Positions 15,894 through 24,228 of a stretch of 64,000 nucleotides of DNA are shown here, one piece after another. A program made the position numbers and the translations under genes. The stretch is from Brevundimonas sp. (GTDB taxonomy: Bacteria > Pseudomonadota > Alphaproteobacteria > Caulobacterales > Caulobacteraceae). Location of the stretch: contig NZ_JACESA010000011.1 in assembly GCF_013912065.1 (NCBI RefSeq), positions 62,001 through 126,000 on the forward strand, given 5' to 3'. Position 1 is the stretch's first letter. Each line of letters starts with the position of its first letter. The notes under the pieces were generated by a model. That model did not search any database, was not told the DNA's origin, and was given only the letters and a program-made list of their open reading frames with translations.

Positions 15894-16982
15894 ATGGACG
15901 GCCGCTTCTACGACGGCAAGAACGCCCGGTCTCATCCAGCCGTCGTCTCCGTCGATGCGGAGGCCGTGACCATATCGACGGAGGAGAAGGAACGTCGCTG
16001 GCCGTCGAAGGGCCTGGCGCTGACCTTCGAGGCGAACGAGGCCCGCCTGTCGCACAGCGCCGAACCGGACGCCCGGCTGGTGGTTTCGCGCACGGACTGG
16101 ACCCAATCAGGCGGTCTGCTGGCCAAACAGACCGCCCGCCGCGACCGTTCGCGCGAGCGGCGCCTGGCCGTGGCCCTCGCCGTCGTCGCGGCGGCCGTGA
16201 CCGGCTTCGTCTTTTTCGGCATCCCGGCCCTGTCGGGTCCGCTCGCCCGGGCGACACCGGTCGAATACGAGCGCAACATGGGTCGGAACTTCGACCTGCA
16301 GATGAACGCCCTCTTCCCCCGCTGCGACGGCGAGGACGGCCAGGTCGCCCTCCAGGCCATGACCGACCGTCTGGCCTCCAACGCCGACACCGCGTTCGAC
16401 ATCCGCGTCCGCGCCGTCCAGGCGCCGATGATCAACGCCTTCGCCCTGCCAGGCGGGTCGATCATCGTTACCGACGACCTGATCCGCTCGGCCGAAACCC
16501 CGGACGAGGTGGCGGCCGTGGTCGCGCACGAAATCGCTCACGTCGAAAAGCGCCACGTCATGCAGGCGGTGTGGCGCAGCCTCGGGTTCGGCCTGATCCT
16601 CGACGCCGTCGTCGGCGGCGGCTCCGGCGCGGGCCAACAGGCGGTGATCCTGGCCGGTCAGGCGACCGACCTCAGCTACGGCCGTGCGGCCGAACACGAA
16701 GCCGACGAACGGGGCCGCGCGCTCCTGCAGGAAGCCGGCTTCAGCTCAAAAGGCATGGCCGCCTTCTTCGACCGCCTGTCGAAGATGGAGGATCAGAAAC
16801 TGGCCGAAGCGGCCGAGTTCGCCGCCACCCACCCGGCCTCCGGCCGTCGCGCCAGAGAGGCCCGCGCCGCCGAACGCCCCGGCGCCCCCGCCCTGTCCGC
16901 AGAGGACTGGCGTATGGTCAGATCGGCCTGCAAGGCCGAAGACCCGACGCTGCGCGTCATCCGCCGCCAGTTGGGCCTATAG
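15894..16982 (+). CDS. M48 family zinc metalloprotease, membrane anchored
   Basis: 362 aa. A cytosolic N-terminal part of about 90 residues is followed by one membrane segment (residues 91-110, LAVALAVVAAAVTGFVFFGI). The M48 catalytic domain has HEIAH at 212-216 and the third zinc ligand in AEHEADERG near 267. The lack of extra membrane segments resembles the periplasmic BepA/LoiP type rather than HtpX. It probably works in envelope protein quality control. It is tightly linked to the DUF898 gene (1-nt gap). Its 3' end overlaps the convergent queD stop by 6 nt. Confidence 0.9.
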   Translation: MDGRFYDGKNARSHPAVVSVDAEAVTISTEEKERRWPSKGLALTFEANEARLSHSAEPDARLVVSRTDWTQSGGLLAKQTARRDRSRERRLAVALAVVAAAVTGFVFFGIPALSGPLARATPVEYERNMGRNFDLQMNALFPRCDGEDGQVALQAMTDRLASNADTAFDIRVRAVQAPMINAFALPGGSIIVTDDLIRSAETPDEVAAVVAHEIAHVEKRHVMQAVWRSLGFGLILDAVVGGGSGAGQQAVILAGQATDLSYGRAAEHEADERGRALLQEAGFSSKGMAAFFDRLSKMEDQKLAEAAEFAATHPASGRRAREARAAERPGAPALSAEDWRMVRSACKAEDPTLRVIRRQLGL

Positions 16983-17345
16983 GCTCAGCACACACCGCTC
17001 ATTGATCGTCGGCCGCGCCACCTGCACCCGGCACAGACCCGGCCAGTCGGGCTGGAGCGCCTTGACGAACCACAGGCACAGGTTCTCCAGGCTGGGCAGT
17101 TCCAGGCCCGGATGCTCGTTCAGCATGCCGTGGTCCAGCTGTTCCGCCGCCGCCTTCAGCGCCCGGTCCAGCGCGCCCAGGTCGGCGACCCAGTTGTGTT
17201 CGGCGTCCAGGGTCTCGGACCTCACCGTCGCCTCGACCGTGAAGGAATGGCCGTGGATGCGGCGATAGATGCTGCCCTCGGGTTCGTTGGGGAAGTGGTG
17301 GGCGGCGTCGAAGGTCGCCTGTTTTGTGATTTCGAAGACGGGCAT
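16977..17345 (-). CDS. queD: 6-carboxy-tetrahydropterin synthase family protein (QueD), atypical active site
   Basis: 122 aa. QueD converts dihydroneopterin triphosphate to 6-carboxytetrahydropterin in queuosine synthesis. The zinc His residues are present (FDAAHHFP and RIHGHSFTV). The catalytic Cys that normally sits four residues before HGH (Cys27 of the E. coli enzyme, PEGHKCGRLHGH) is replaced: here the sequence is PEGSIYRRIHGH, with Tyr27. The C-terminus has VARPTINERC rather than the usual ET motif. The ATG shares its A with the TAA of queE, so translation is coupled. Context (queC-queE-queD) supports the role, but the mechanism may differ from E. coli QueD. Confidence 0.85.
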   Translation of the reverse strand: MPVFEITKQATFDAAHHFPNEPEGSIYRRIHGHSFTVEATVRSETLDAEHNWVADLGALDRALKAAAEQLDHGMLNEHPGLELPSLENLCLWFVKALQPDWPGLCRVQVARPTINERCVLSL

Positions 17346-17995
17346 TATCGGACGCCGATATATTTGTGTGTCTGGACGCTGAGGCGCCACTGGGGATGGG
17401 TCAGGCAGTATTCGATGGCGGCGGCGGTGTTCGCCGCCTGGTCGGGGCCGTCCATGGGCTGGAGCCAGAACCGTTCGAACGCCAGGTGTTCGAACCGCTC
17501 GGGCGGGGCCTTGGCCTGCGGATAGACCAGCTTCAGCTCCTGGCCCTTGATCTGGATCACCGCCGCGTCCGCCTTGGGACTGACGCAGATCCAGTCGATC
17601 CCGTCCGGCGCCGCCAGGGTGCCGTTGCTTTCAATGGCGATTTCGAACCCGCGCCCATGCAAGGCGGCGATCAATGGCGCGTCCAGCTGCAGCAGGGGCT
17701 CGCCCCCGGTGCAGACGACCAGTTTCGGGTCCCCCGCCCGGCCCCGCCACATCGCCGCGACATGGTCGGCCAGCAGGTCGGCCGTCGCGAACTTGCCGCC
17801 CCCGTCGCCGTCCACGCCGACAAAATCCGTGTCGCAGAAGCTGCAGACGGCGGTCGCCCGATCCTGCTCGCGCCCGCTCCACAGATTGCAGCCGGCGAAG
17901 CGCAGGAAGACGGCGGGCCGCCCCGCCTGTCCACCCTCGCCCTGCACCGTCAGAAAGACTTCCTTGGCCGAATAGGTCACCGACTTGCGACCCAA
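17345..17995 (-). CDS. queE: 7-carboxy-7-deazaguanine synthase QueE
   Basis: 216 aa. A radical SAM enzyme that turns 6-carboxytetrahydropterin into 7-carboxy-7-deazaguanine. Features are [20 protein letters not shown] at the N-terminus and a cluster loop with Cys36, Cys51 and Cys54, that is CX14CX2C, the spacing known for the Burkholderia-type QueE rather than the plain CX3CX2C. GEPLLQLD is the SAM/GGEP motif. It overlaps queC by 19 nt and queD by 1 nt, a tight operon. Confidence 0.93.
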   Translation of the reverse strand: MGRKSVTYSAKEVFLTVQGEGGQAGRPAVFLRFAGCNLWSGREQDRATAVCSFCDTDFVGVDGDGGGKFATADLLADHVAAMWRGRAGDPKLVVCTGGEPLLQLDAPLIAALHGRGFEIAIESNGTLAAPDGIDWICVSPKADAAVIQIKGQELKLVYPQAKAPPERFEHLAFERFWLQPMDGPDQAANTAAAIEYCLTHPQWRLSVQTHKYIGVR

Positions 17996-18696
17996 TCTTC
18001 ATACCCCGCCGCACGCAGTTCGCAGGCCGGGCATTCGCCGCAGCCATAGCCCCAGGCGTGGCGGTGCGTCCGGTCGCCCTGATAGCAGGTGTGGCTGTCC
18101 TCAATGATCAGTTCGACCAGGGGCGCGCCCCCGATCCGCTCGGCCAGCGCCCAGGTCTGCCCCTTGGTCAGCCACATCAGCGGGGTGTCGATCACCACCG
18201 GCTTGTCCAGCCCCAGCGACAGGGCGCGCGCCATGGCCTCCATCGTCTCGTGACGGCAGTCGGGATAACCTGAGTAATCCGTCTCGCACATGCCGCCGAC
18301 CAGAACCTCCAGCCCCCGCCGGTCCGCCAGGGCCGCCGCGGCGACCAGGAAGATCAGGTTGCGGCCGGGCACGAAGGTGGTCGGCAGGCCGCGCGCGTCC
18401 ATCTCGATCTTGCGGTCGGCGGTCAGGGCGCTCTCGGCGATCCGGCCGTATCCGGTCAGGTCCACCACATGGTCCTCGCCCAACCGGTCGGCCCATTGCG
18501 GCAGGGCGGCGTCCATGCCGGCGCGCACGGCCTGACGCGCCTCCATCTCGACCAGATGGCGCTGGCCATAGTCGAAGCCGACCGTCTCCACCCGCTCGAA
18601 CCGCTCCAGCGCCCAGGCCAGACAGGTCGCGCTGTCCTGTCCGCCCGAGAACAGGACCAGAGCCGATGTGGGGAGTTTTTCCAGGATGACGCTCAT
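17977..18696 (-). CDS. queC: 7-cyano-7-deazaguanine synthase QueC
   Basis: 239 aa. QueC converts CDG to preQ0 with ATP and ammonia. The PP-loop SGGQDS is at residues 17-22 and the C-terminal zinc motif is [14 protein letters not shown]. The ATG at 18696 is chosen because the PP-loop sits 16 residues in, as in other QueC; an upstream start would run through the palindrome at 18747. It is the first gene of the queC-queE-queD operon. QueF and QueG/H are not in the window. Confidence 0.94.
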   Translation of the reverse strand: MSVILEKLPTSALVLFSGGQDSATCLAWALERFERVETVGFDYGQRHLVEMEARQAVRAGMDAALPQWADRLGEDHVVDLTGYGRIAESALTADRKIEMDARGLPTTFVPGRNLIFLVAAAALADRRGLEVLVGGMCETDYSGYPDCRHETMEAMARALSLGLDKPVVIDTPLMWLTKGQTWALAERIGGAPLVELIIEDSHTCYQGDRTHRHAWGYGCGECPACELRAAGYEDWVASR

Positions 18697-18746
18697 GACG
18701 AATCTGCGGTCGGCCGGTCGGCCGCGCGCATGCACAAAGGGATGGG

Positions 18747-18760
18747 GACCCATATGGGTC
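18747..18760. promoter_or_regulatory. Perfect 14-bp palindrome upstream of queC
   Basis: GACCCATATGGGTC is self-complementary over all 14 bases. It lies 51 nt before the queC start and 148 nt before the divergent kinase gene. Possible operator for the que operon; no known regulator is assigned. Confidence 0.45.
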
Positions 18761-18805
18761 GGGGCGGCCTTCTACACCAGACCCGGGGGAGACGCCAAAT
18801 CACCG

Positions 18806-18828
18806 CTGATGACACCCGTTGTCATCGG
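18806..18828. promoter_or_regulatory. Hairpin in the queC-kinase intergenic region
   Basis: GATGACA (18808-18814) pairs with TGTCATC (18820-18826) around CCCGT, extended by one G-U and one C-G pair. It is in the non-coding 211 nt between the divergent genes. There is no adjoining T run, so an operator or leader structure is more likely than a terminator. Confidence 0.4.
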
Positions 18829-18907
18829 TAAAAGTTTCTGATCCGGCTTAACTAATCGGCAAGTGCTCCTGGTCCATGCTCTGATCGAGTAAGGAGTTCC
18901 AGGCAGT

Positions 18908-20551
18908 ATGCCGACCATTGATATCCTTTCAGAATATCCGGAGCCCATCGCCCCGTCGATGCTCGGCTGCGAGGTGCTTGCTCGTTTCGAACGCGAGCCT
19001 GATGTATTGGTCATTCCGGTCGTGGAACATGGCCGCCCCCTTGGGCTGGTCGAACGCACTGCATTCCTTCAGAAAATCGCCGGCCGTTTCGGTCATGCCC
19101 TCTACGATGGTCGCCCGATCAGTTTCGCCATGGACCCCGAGCCGGCGGTGGTTGAAGGCGACGTCGAGGTGGACGCTTTCTGCGACATCATGCTGAAGGG
19201 CGGAGCCGCAGCCCTGTTGCGCGGCTTCATCGTCACCAAGAACGGCCGCTATCACGGGGTCGGCACTGTCGCGACCCTGCTCAAGGTCGCGACGGATCGC
19301 CAGCGCGCCCACGACGCCCAGATGGCCGACCAGGCCGCCCTCCTCAACGACACCCGCGCCCAGGCCATCGCCGCCGCCCGCGCCAAGAGCCAGTTCCTGG
19401 CCATCATGAGCCACGAACTGCGCACGCCGATGAACGGTGTGCTGGCCGTCGCCGAACTCCTGCGCCGCCAGCCGCTGAACGACACGGCCCAGACGCATGT
19501 CCAGACCATCATCGATTCCTCTGAAAGCCTGCTGCGCATCCTTCAGGACGCGGTCGACCTGTCCAAGGCCGAGGCCGGCGAGCTTGAACTGACCCCCGCC
19601 CCCACCCCGCTGCGCGCCGTCATGGACGATGTTCAGGCCCTGTGGGAGCCGCGCGCCTCTCAGGACGGCGTGACCCTGATGGTCGGCTACGAAGGCGACA
19701 CCGAACTGGCGGCCGTCATCGACGGCGTGCGCCTGAAGCAGGTGTTCAACAATCTGATCGGCAATGCGCTGAAATTCGCGCGGAACGGCGTCGTCGAGGC
19801 CGGGCTGAAGGCCTGGGTCGACGGCGATCAGGTTCGCATGGAAGCCCGTGTCCGCGACGACGGCCCGGGCGTGGATGCAGATCGCGTCGAAAGCATCTTC
19901 GAACCCTTCGTCCACGGCTCCGGCCCCGACGGCGCCGGGCTGGGCCTGTCCATCTGCCGCCAGGTGATCGACCGCATGGGCGGCCGCATCTGGGCGGAAA
20001 ACAACAAGGGCCGGGGCGCCACCTTCGCCTTCGACCTGACCGCCCGTCGCGCCATCGTCGAAGCGCAGGCGCCGTCGAACGTTTCCGATCTGTCCGAACT
20101 GAACCTGCAGTCCGCCCCTCATGTCCTGATCGTCGACGACAACGCCACCAACCGCGTCGTGGCCCAGGCGCTGTGCGAGATGTTCGGCTGCAGTTCCGAA
20201 CTGGCCGAAGACGGTCTCGAGGCGCTTCAGGCCGTTCAGGAAAACCGCTACGACCTGGTCCTCATGGACATCAAGATGCCGCGCATGGACGGGGTCCAGG
20301 CGACCCGGGCCATCCGCGCCCTCGACGGCCCCGTCAGCCGCGTGCCCATCGTCGCCCTGACCGCCAACGCCGATCCGGAAGACGCCAAACACTATCTGTC
20401 GATCGGCATGGCCGCGGTGGTCGAAAAGCCGATCAAGCCCGAACGCCTGCGCATGGCCATGAACGCCGCCCTGGCCCCCCCCGAGGTTCAAGCCGAAACC
20501 GGCGGACAAGCCGAAACCTCCCCCTCTCGACGCGCGCGCCGGCGGGCCTGA
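18908..20551 (+). CDS. Hybrid sensor histidine kinase with receiver domain
   Basis: 547 aa, cytoplasmic. Residues 1-130 look like a CBS-pair-type sensory region (for example [20 protein letters not shown] and [20 protein letters not shown]). HisKA has the phospho-acceptor His169 in [14 protein letters not shown], followed by a HATPase with [17 protein letters not shown] and [14 protein letters not shown]-terminal receiver domain ([11 protein letters not shown], Asp in [11 protein letters not shown]) covers about residues 400-520. The output partner, probably an HPt protein, is not in the window. It resembles cell-cycle or stress hybrid kinases of Caulobacterales, but I cannot assign a specific name. 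AAGGAG lies about 10 nt before the ATG. Confidence 0.92.
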   Translation: MPTIDILSEYPEPIAPSMLGCEVLARFEREPDVLVIPVVEHGRPLGLVERTAFLQKIAGRFGHALYDGRPISFAMDPEPAVVEGDVEVDAFCDIMLKGGAAALLRGFIVTKNGRYHGVGTVATLLKVATDRQRAHDAQMADQAALLNDTRAQAIAAARAKSQFLAIMSHELRTPMNGVLAVAELLRRQPLNDTAQTHVQTIIDSSESLLRILQDAVDLSKAEAGELELTPAPTPLRAVMDDVQALWEPRASQDGVTLMVGYEGDTELAAVIDGVRLKQVFNNLIGNALKFARNGVVEAGLKAWVDGDQVRMEARVRDDGPGVDADRVESIFEPFVHGSGPDGAGLGLSICRQVIDRMGGRIWAENNKGRGATFAFDLTARRAIVEAQAPSNVSDLSELNLQSAPHVLIVDDNATNRVVAQALCEMFGCSSELAEDGLEALQAVQENRYDLVLMDIKMPRMDGVQATRAIRALDGPVSRVPIVALTANADPEDAKHYLSIGMAAVVEKPIKPERLRMAMNAALAPPEVQAETGGQAETSPSRRARRRA

Positions 20552-20557
20552 CCGGCT

Positions 20558-21589
20558 TCAGTCCGCCCCGACCGAGGCCGCCTCTTCGTCCTCCTCGTCA
20601 TAACCGACCAGCCGCAGCGCCCGCGCCTTCTGGCCGTTCAGTTCGGCCCACCGCAGCAGTCCCTCCTCACGGCCGTGGGTGATCCAGATCTCGTCGGGCT
20701 TCAATTCCTCGAAGGTGGCGACCAGTTCACCCCAGTCGGCGTGATCCGAGATCACCAGCGGTAGCTCCACCCCCCGCTGGCGCGCCCGCGCCCGAACCCC
20801 CATCCAGCCGGAAGCAAAGGCCGTCACCGGATCGGCGAAACTGCGGGCCCAGCGATCCTGGATCGCCGACGGCGGGGCGATGACCACCTCCCCGCCCAAC
20901 GCGCCTTTCGGCAGGCCGCGGGCCGGCAGGATCGGCCCCAGATCGACGCCCTCGCGTTCATAGAGGGCGTTCAGCCGCTCCATCGCCCCGTGGACATAGA
21001 TCGGCCGCTCCCAGCCGGCCTCGCGCAACGACCGGATGATCCGCTGCGCCTTGCCCAGTGCATAGGCGCCGACTAGATGGGCGCGATCTGGAAACTGGCC
21101 CAGCGATCTTGCCAGCCGCCCGATCTCCTCCTCGGCCGGCGGATGCCGGAACACCGGCAGGCCGAAGGTGGCCTCCGAGATGAAGACGTGACAGGGCGTC
21201 GGCTCGAACGCCGGGCAGGTCGGGTCGCGCCGACGCTTGTAGTCGCCGGACACCACCATGGTCAGTCCCTTCCACCGGACCTCGACCTGGGCCGAACCCA
21301 GCACATGGCCGGCCGGGATCAGCCGCAGATCGACGCCGCCGATCGAGGCGGCCTCGCCATAGTCGACCGGCTGCTCGCGTCCTGCGAAGTCGGGGCCGTA
21401 GCGTTCGGCCATGATGGCCAGGGTCTGGCGCGTGGCGAGCACTGCGCCGTGACCCGCTCTCGCATGATCCGAATGGCCGTGTGTGATCACCGCCCGGTCC
21501 ACCGGTCGCACCGGATCGACGTAGAAGTCCCCCGGCGGGCAATACAGGCCGGCGGGTGTGGGATGCAGCAGGTCTTCGGGTCGGATCAT
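20558..21589 (-). CDS. Ligase-associated DNA exonuclease (metallo-beta-lactamase/beta-CASP-like)
   Basis: 343 aa from ATG 21589. The metal motif is THGHSDHARAGHG near residue 38, with later HVLGSAQ, SGDYKRRRDP and ISDHADWGEL. This combination is the ligase-associated exonuclease family, predicted to process DNA ends and usually encoded beside an ATP-dependent DNA ligase and an Lhr-like helicase. Neither is next to it here. The convergent kinase gene ends 6 nt away. The role in repair is inferred from the family. Confidence 0.82.
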   Translation of the reverse strand: MIRPEDLLHPTPAGLYCPPGDFYVDPVRPVDRAVITHGHSDHARAGHGAVLATRQTLAIMAERYGPDFAGREQPVDYGEAASIGGVDLRLIPAGHVLGSAQVEVRWKGLTMVVSGDYKRRRDPTCPAFEPTPCHVFISEATFGLPVFRHPPAEEEIGRLARSLGQFPDRAHLVGAYALGKAQRIIRSLREAGWERPIYVHGAMERLNALYEREGVDLGPILPARGLPKGALGGEVVIAPPSAIQDRWARSFADPVTAFASGWMGVRARARQRGVELPLVISDHADWGELVATFEELKPDEIWITHGREEGLLRWAELNGQKARALRLVGYDEEDEEAASVGAD

Positions 21590-21669
21590 GGTTGCGTAAC
21601 GCTCTCGACGCCGTCGGGTCGCCCCTCCATACAGTAAGACGATCATAGGCTTAACGGACGTTCGTTCGC

Positions 21670-22119
21670 ATGCACGACAGTTTCGTCGACACCATCCTGC
21701 CTCAGCTCGCGGCCGGTTCCGCCCATACCGGCGCCCTCGGTTTCGCCTTCGACGGCCTGCATGAGGGCGAGCCCCGCATTCGCGTCCCCTGGCGCGAGGA
21801 TCTGGTCGGCGATCCCGACACAGGCGTCCTCGCCGGCGGTCTGGTCACCACCCTGCTCGATCATATCGGCGGCCTGGCGGTATGGACGGCCATGGAGGAG
21901 TTCCAAGCCATCGCCACGCTGGACCTTCGGGTCGACTATATGCGCGCAGCCCGGCCCCGCGCGGATCTTCTGGCCCAGGCGAAATGCTACCGGTTGACCC
22001 CGACGATCGCCTTCGTGCGCGCCTGGGCGTTCGAGGAGGATCCGTCCGATCCCGTCGCCGCCGCCCAATCCGCCTATGTGCTGAACCGCGCGCCCGCCGC
22101 CAGGGGAGCCGCCGCATGA
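21670..22119 (+). CDS. PaaI family thioesterase (first of pair)
   Basis: 149 aa, single hotdog domain. The motif LAGGLVTTLLDHIGGLAVWT followed by LDLRVDYMRAARPRADLLAQ is typical of PaaI/YbgC acyl-CoA thioesterases. The last four bases (ATGA) overlap the start of a second PaaI-type gene, so the two are translated together and may form a heteromeric thioesterase. The substrate is unknown. Confidence 0.85.
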   Translation: MHDSFVDTILPQLAAGSAHTGALGFAFDGLHEGEPRIRVPWREDLVGDPDTGVLAGGLVTTLLDHIGGLAVWTAMEEFQAIATLDLRVDYMRAARPRADLLAQAKCYRLTPTIAFVRAWAFEEDPSDPVAAAQSAYVLNRAPAARGAAA

Positions 22120-22508
22120 GCGATCTGCTCGAACGCATCCCCTACGCCCGTTTCCTGGACCTGCGGACTCTCGTCAGCGGCGACGAGATCACGGTGATCA
22201 TGCCCTTCGCGGACCGGTTGATCGGCAATCCCATGCTGCCCGCCCTGCACGGCGGCTCGACGGCGGCCCTGCTGGAGATGACGGCCATGGCCCAGGTCGC
22301 CCTCGCCTTCCCCAGCCCGCGCCTGCCTCGCCCGATCAATGTCACCGTGGCCTATCTGCGCACGGGCCGTCCTGTCGACGTCTTCGCCCGCGCCCAGATC
22401 AGCCGCGCCGGCCGACGCGTCGCACACGTCCAGGCCGAAGCCTGGCAGGAGGCGCGCGACCAACCCATAGCCTCCCTCACCGCCCACTTCCTGCTCGACA
22501 ATCCCTAG
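22116..22508 (+). CDS. PaaI family thioesterase (second of pair)
   Basis: 130 aa, single hotdog domain with LPALHGGSTAALLEMTAMAQ and the strand INVTVAYLRTGRPVDVFARA. It starts in the ATGA overlap with the preceding gene. Similarity in pattern to its neighbour suggests an old tandem duplication followed by divergence. It is shorter than the first copy by about 19 residues, and the substrate is unknown. Confidence 0.83.
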   Translation: MSDLLERIPYARFLDLRTLVSGDEITVIMPFADRLIGNPMLPALHGGSTAALLEMTAMAQVALAFPSPRLPRPINVTVAYLRTGRPVDVFARAQISRAGRRVAHVQAEAWQEARDQPIASLTAHFLLDNP

Positions 22509-22561
22509 GCTTTTCCAGCCCTTCGCGTAACGGCGGCGCTTCAACGCAAGATTGCAAAAAA

Positions 22562-22604
22562 GGTTAACGAGACTCTATCGAACAGGGTTAAGACGTGTTA
22601 AGAC
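22562..22604 (+). promoter_or_regulatory. Cluster of TTAA half-sites with GANTC (possible CtrA/CcrM-controlled promoter)
   Basis: GGTTAA at 22562-22567, GACTC (a CcrM site) at 22571-22575, and a direct repeat GTTAAGAC at 22587-22594 and 22597-22604 spaced 10 bp. GGTTAA/GTTAA are CtrA-like half sites in reverse orientation. The spacing of the last two (TTAA-N6-TTAA) is one short of the consensus, so this is only suggestive. Confidence 0.35.
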
Positions 22605-22640
22605 TTCACACGTTGTAAACCTTGTTTTGAGGGCTTTCTC

Positions 22641-22991
22641 ATGGAACGGACTGAAGTCATCGCCAGCGTCGCCGGCGATCTGCATGCGACCGAACACGCG
22701 ATCGACGCCGCCATCACCCAGGCGACGATGCTGGTTCAATCCTTCATCGGCGCCCGCACCGCCCTGTCGCTTTCGCCCGTCGCCGCCACGGCGTCGCAGG
22801 CCAAGGCCATGGAAACCATCGCCGCCCTCGCCGCCGCCCGCGAATCGATCGTGGCCTGCCACGCCGAGCTCCAGAAGGACCATCGTCGGATGGGCTTCGG
22901 AACCTACGCCGCCGGCCCGGTCGGCAAACCCGACGACTGGCTCGACCCGAAAGAAACTCGCGCCTCGGCTCAACTCCGTTCGGTTGCGTGA
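22641..22991 (+). CDS. Hypothetical helical protein
   Basis: 116 aa, no family recognised. The sequence is Ala-rich and almost wholly helical (VAGDLHATEHAIDAAITQAT, then AKAMETIAALAAARESIVAC), with a Gly/Pro-rich C-terminal part. No signal peptide or membrane segment is seen, so it is probably a small cytosolic protein. Its promoter region holds CtrA-like half sites, and a 12-bp palindrome and a terminator follow. The strong initiation context and codon use support a real gene. Confidence 0.6.
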   Translation: MERTEVIASVAGDLHATEHAIDAAITQATMLVQSFIGARTALSLSPVAATASQAKAMETIAALAAARESIVACHAELQKDHRRMGFGTYAAGPVGKPDDWLDPKETRASAQLRSVA

Positions 22992-22997
22992 ATTCTT

Positions 22998-23009
22998 GGT
23001 AAGCTTACC
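22998..23009. promoter_or_regulatory. Perfect 12-bp palindrome between two genes
   Basis: GGTAAGCTTACC is self-complementary over 12 bases. It lies 6 nt after the stop of the preceding gene and 73 nt before the membrane protein gene, upstream of a terminator hairpin. Confidence 0.35.
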
Positions 23010-23046
23010 GGACTGACATTCTCGCTTAACCGGAATTGGTCCACTG

Positions 23047-23075
23047 TCGCCCCCGTGCATTCAGCGCGGGGGCGA
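23047..23075 (+). terminator. Terminator hairpin upstream of the membrane protein gene
   Basis: TCGCCCCCG (23047-23055) and CGGGGGCGA (23067-23075) form a perfect 9-bp stem with an 11-nt loop, followed by TTTGCT. It ends 6 nt before the ATG at 23082, so it separates the two transcripts or affects initiation of the second gene. Confidence 0.6.
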
Positions 23076-23081
23076 TTTGCT

Positions 23082-23513
23082 ATGGTGAACATGGGTTATG
23101 CCGTCGTGGGGGCCGTATTCATGGTCGGCATGACGTTGTTCGCCTTTATCAAGGGTGGGTCCCGCGAAAGACTGGGGGCAGGCATCTATTTTCTTGCGTG
23201 GATTGCGTCCCTCGTCGTTCAGGAAAACGTGGGTTTTCGCGGCCTACCGATCGGCATGTTCCTGATTGACGCCGCCGTGCTTGTGGCGCTCGCGGCTATC
23301 GCATGGCGCGCGCCCCAGTCATGGCCGACCTGGGCTGCGGGATTGCAGCTCGTGACCGTCATGGGCCACGTGATGATCCTGACCACGAAAAGCGTGCCGA
23401 TCGCGTCGCTGTACACGGTCATGAACCTGACCAGCTACCTCATCATCCTCTGCATCGGCGTCGGCACCTTCTGGGCCTGGCAGGAACGCAAGCTGGCCGC
23501 CCAGTATGAATAG
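23082..23513 (+). CDS. Small multi-pass membrane protein, unknown
   Basis: 143 aa from ATG 23082. A longer frame starts at 23055 but its first codons would lie in the terminator stem, so 23082 is preferred. At least four hydrophobic segments are visible: GYAVVGAVFMVGMTLFAFI, AGIYFLAWIASLVV, IGMFLIDAAVLVALAAIAW and LTSYLIILCIGVGTFWAW. No family is recognised. Its stop codon overlaps the left arm of a palindrome that may be the operator of the following S24 gene. Confidence 0.65.
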   Translation: MVNMGYAVVGAVFMVGMTLFAFIKGGSRERLGAGIYFLAWIASLVVQENVGFRGLPIGMFLIDAAVLVALAAIAWRAPQSWPTWAAGLQLVTVMGHVMILTTKSVPIASLYTVMNLTSYLIILCIGVGTFWAWQERKLAAQYE

Positions 23514-23528
23514 GTAGAAATTCCTACC
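23513..23528. promoter_or_regulatory. Imperfect 16-bp palindrome upstream of the S24 gene
   Basis: GGTAGAAATTCCTACC has GGTAG/CTACC arms with an A-C mismatch inside. It lies 41 nt before the S24 repressor-like gene and may be its operator. Confidence 0.4.
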
Positions 23529-23568
23529 ATCTTCTCCTAAACTTTCCCGACTCACTTGCGGGAAGTCC

Positions 23569-24204
23569 ATGCCCCTGTCGCACGCCAAACTTTGGAAGGC
23601 CGTGGACGCCCTGGCGCGGCGCGAGGGCCTGTCGCCGTCGGGGCTGGCGCGGCGGGCGGGGCTGGACGCGACCAGTTTCAATCCGTCCAAGAGGTTCGGC
23701 GCCGGGGATCCGCCGCGTCCGCGCTGGCCGTCGACCGAGAGCGTGACCCTGATCCTGCAGGCGACCGGCGTCTCGCTGGCCGATTTCGCCGCCCTGGCCG
23801 ACGATGCGCCGCCGGCGCCGACGACTGTGCCCCTGCTGGGTCTGGCCAGCGCCGGCCTGGACGGCTTCTTCGACGATGCGGGCCTGCCTGTCGGCGACGG
23901 CTGGGACCAGACCGAACTGCCGCGCGTCAACGCTTCGACTTTCAGCCTGCGTATCACCGGCGACTCGATGTCGCCCCTGTACCGTGAGGGCGACCGGGTG
24001 ATCGTCGATCGCGGGGACCCGACCGTGCGGCGGGGCGACCGGATCGTGGCCCGGCTGACCTCGGGAGAGGTGGTGGCCAAGGAGCTGACCGGCCTGACCG
24101 CCCGAACCGCAACCCTGTCCTCGATCAACCCCGACTATCCGCCCCGCGTGGTGGCGCGTCGGGAGATCGAATGGATGGCGCGCATCCTATGGGTCAGCCA
24201 ATAG
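23569..24204 (+). CDS. S24 family peptidase/repressor-like regulator (LexA/CI type)
   Basis: 211 aa. The N-terminal 75 residues form a helix-turn-helix (VDALARREGLSPSGLARRAG, then STESVTLILQATGVSLADFA). The C-terminal half is an S24 protease domain with the nucleophile Ser133 in TGDSMSPLYREGD and the general base Lys171 in VVAKELTG. An Ala-Gly pair at 94-95, just before the S24 domain, is a possible self-cleavage site. The gene stands alone, not in a prophage, so the target could be a housekeeping stress response. A palindrome lies upstream. Confidence 0.88.
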   Translation: MPLSHAKLWKAVDALARREGLSPSGLARRAGLDATSFNPSKRFGAGDPPRPRWPSTESVTLILQATGVSLADFAALADDAPPAPTTVPLLGLASAGLDGFFDDAGLPVGDGWDQTELPRVNASTFSLRITGDSMSPLYREGDRVIVDRGDPTVRRGDRIVARLTSGEVVAKELTGLTARTATLSSINPDYPPRVVARREIEWMARILWVSQ

Positions 24205-24228
24205 CGGTACGACGGTGTCGACGCCCGC

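Noticed and set aside
18697-18907. preQ1 riboswitch before queC
   Set aside because: No H-type pseudoknot pattern recognised; only generic dyads are present.
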